This document shows positions 13,727 to 14,303 of a DNA stretch of 14,303 nt, in pieces; the stretch's first letter is position 1, and each line of letters starts with the position of its first letter. The translations under genes and the position numbers were made by a program. The notes beneath the pieces are model-generated. The model made no database searches. It was not told the origin of the DNA and saw only the letters and a program-made list of their open reading frames with translations. The stretch comes from Kiritimatiellia bacterium (GTDB taxonomy: Bacteria > Verrucomicrobiota > Kiritimatiellia > RFP12 > UBA1067), in the NCBI GenBank assembly GCA_017959645.1, contig JAGDAE010000008.1:1-14303 (forward strand), given 5' to 3'.

Positions 13727-14206
13727 ATGGACGGCAAATGCAATCCGTTCCGTTCCGATCCGATCCGTTCCGTTTCCGGAGGGGACGAAAAAAGAAGAAG
13801 GGAGAACCTAACGGAACGGGATATTAATATTAATAATATATATAATAATACCACCCGTTCCGTTCCGTTGGAAAAGGGGGTCCGGGGGAAAGGGGAACTG
13901 CGCGAGCAGGTCCGCCGTTTCGTGTCCGACGTGAAATCGCACTTGGAGACGGACGAGTGGGTCTACGCGTTCTACGACAGTTCCTATTCGACCGTGACGA
14001 TCTGCCTGGCGCTGACCGGCGACTACGGCAGCGTCCGGCGCTGGAGGCAGTTCGAGCGGGAGATTCCCGACGAGGTGCTGCGCAGGGAACTGGAGAAATT
14101 CTACGCCGAGATACGGTCCGGGGAAGACGTGCGCAACCGTGGCGCAACGCTCAACAAGCGGCTGGGACGCTTCATCGTCCGCAACGCGAAGGGAGGTGCG
14201 AGATGA
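13727..14206 (+). CDS. Hypothetical 159-aa protein, candidate phage/mobile-element replication gene
   Basis: I do not recognise the family. The start ATG has a good SD, AGGAG (13713-13717), nine bases upstream; the frame is open further 5' but without a better start. Residues 5-16 are encoded by six tandem TCCGW pentamers (PFRSD then PIRSV). Residues 20-31 are charged. Residues 32-41 (DININNIYNN) come from a 30-nt all-A/T tract. From about 55 to 159 the protein looks helical and soluble (GELREQVRRFVSDVKSHLET, RRELEKFYAEIRSGEDVRNR). A short N-terminus, an Asn/Ile linker over an AT-rich tract and a helical C-terminus recall phage replisome-organiser proteins that carry the origin inside their own gene. 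That comparison is structural only. It overlaps the next gene by ATGA, so they are coexpressed. Confidence 0.75.
   Translation: MDGKCNPFRSDPIRSVSGGDEKRRRENLTERDININNIYNNTTRSVPLEKGVRGKGELREQVRRFVSDVKSHLETDEWVYAFYDSSYSTVTICLALTGDYGSVRRWRQFEREIPDEVLRRELEKFYAEIRSGEDVRNRGATLNKRLGRFIVRNAKGGAR
13744..13773. repeat. Six tandem TCCGT/TCCGA pentamers inside the gene at 13727
   Basis: The units are TCCGT, TCCGT, TCCGA, TCCGA, TCCGT, TCCGT in direct succession. Two more TCCGT units lie at 13859-13868 and an inverted ACGGA at 13811-13815. Because five is not a multiple of three, gain or loss of a unit would shift the reading frame. They may be iterons for an initiator or a slippage-prone tract. Confidence 0.8.
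13810..13864. other. AT-only tract enclosed by an 11-bp inverted repeat (candidate DNA-unwinding element/origin)
   Basis: AACGGAACGGG (13810-13820) is the exact reverse complement of CCCGTTCCGTT (13854-13864). Between them, 13821-13850 contains only A and T, in an otherwise GC-rich sequence. An AT-rich tract beside tandem pentamers within a gene is the usual anatomy of iteron origins. As RNA or single-stranded DNA it would form a stem with a 33-nt loop. Origin function is inference. Confidence 0.5.
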
Positions 14207-14303
14207 CGGATTTCGACCGCGCGATGAAGCGCGAACGCGACCGTGAACGCAAGCGGCGCATGACCCGGCAGGGTGCGTTCGAAGCGCGCATGCTCTCGCT
14301 CGA
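14203..14303 (+). CDS. Hypothetical protein, 5' part only (runs off the window)
   Basis: The ATG lies in the ATGA overlap with the preceding stop and has a strong SD (GGGAGGTG, 14190-14197). The 33 visible codons begin MTDFDRAMKRERDRERKRRM and are highly charged and Arg-rich, probably helical. No family can be named from this much. If the upstream gene is a replication organiser, a helicase loader or primase would be the expected neighbour, but nothing visible shows that. Confidence 0.7.
   Translation, partial: MTDFDRAMKRERDRERKRRMTRQGAFEARMLSL

Overview
The window looks like a GC-rich bacterial chromosome, most likely from the PVC superphylum and possibly a gut or sediment Kiritimatiellota/Lentisphaerota-type organism. 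That placement is an inference. It rests on the style of the RHS core (GYPDGWNQLVYCNNGVT followed by DLWG), the secreted GH97 and DUF4838-type glycan enzymes, and the strong GC bias that opens very long antisense frames. I could not run a taxonomic search.

Region 1 (1-2210) is an AT-richer accessory island on the + strand. It holds the 3' end of an RHS-repeat gene carrying an unrecognised 178-residue C-terminal tip. A 389-aa gene that starts inside the RHS stop codon follows, and may be the cognate immunity or partner protein. An IS630-like transposase fragment comes next and breaks off at the 3' end of a tRNA-Ala(GGC) gene (2203-2278, - strand, with its own good sigma-70 promoter).

Region 2 (2362-6481) is a tight minus-strand operon, rsmE - serine hydrolase (beta-lactamase fold) - UvrD/PcrA-type helicase. 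The first junction is an ATGA overlap and the second a 3-nt gap. It is divergent from tRNA-Pro(CGG). The only good -10 element between rsmE and tRNA-Pro is a perfect 12-bp palindrome, so it could serve both directions.

Region 3 (6498-13111) is a minus-strand operon: a secreted DnaJ-type zinc-finger protein, a GH97 glycosidase with retaining (alpha-galactosidase-like) residues, and a 1258-aa secreted protein joining a GH28-like beta-helix, a GH67-N-like segment, a DUF4838 module and a C-terminal jelly-roll. All three have signal peptides, so the operon probably works on glycans outside the cytoplasm. Its promoter is an extended -10 (TGATATAAT) with one inverted repeat in the spacer and another at the start site.

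Region 4 (13129-14303) begins with about 360 bp in which I find no gene. Next come seven copies of an NCCGACAA motif in 143 bp, a terminator-like hairpin, and the start of a new + strand gene pair with an ATGA junction. The first gene contains six tandem TCCGW pentamers and a 30-nt pure A/T tract enclosed by an 11-bp inverted repeat. This layout resembles the intragenic origins of lambdoid and related phages. A prophage or mobile-element replication module is the most interesting hypothesis here, but no integrase or other phage hallmark lies in the window.
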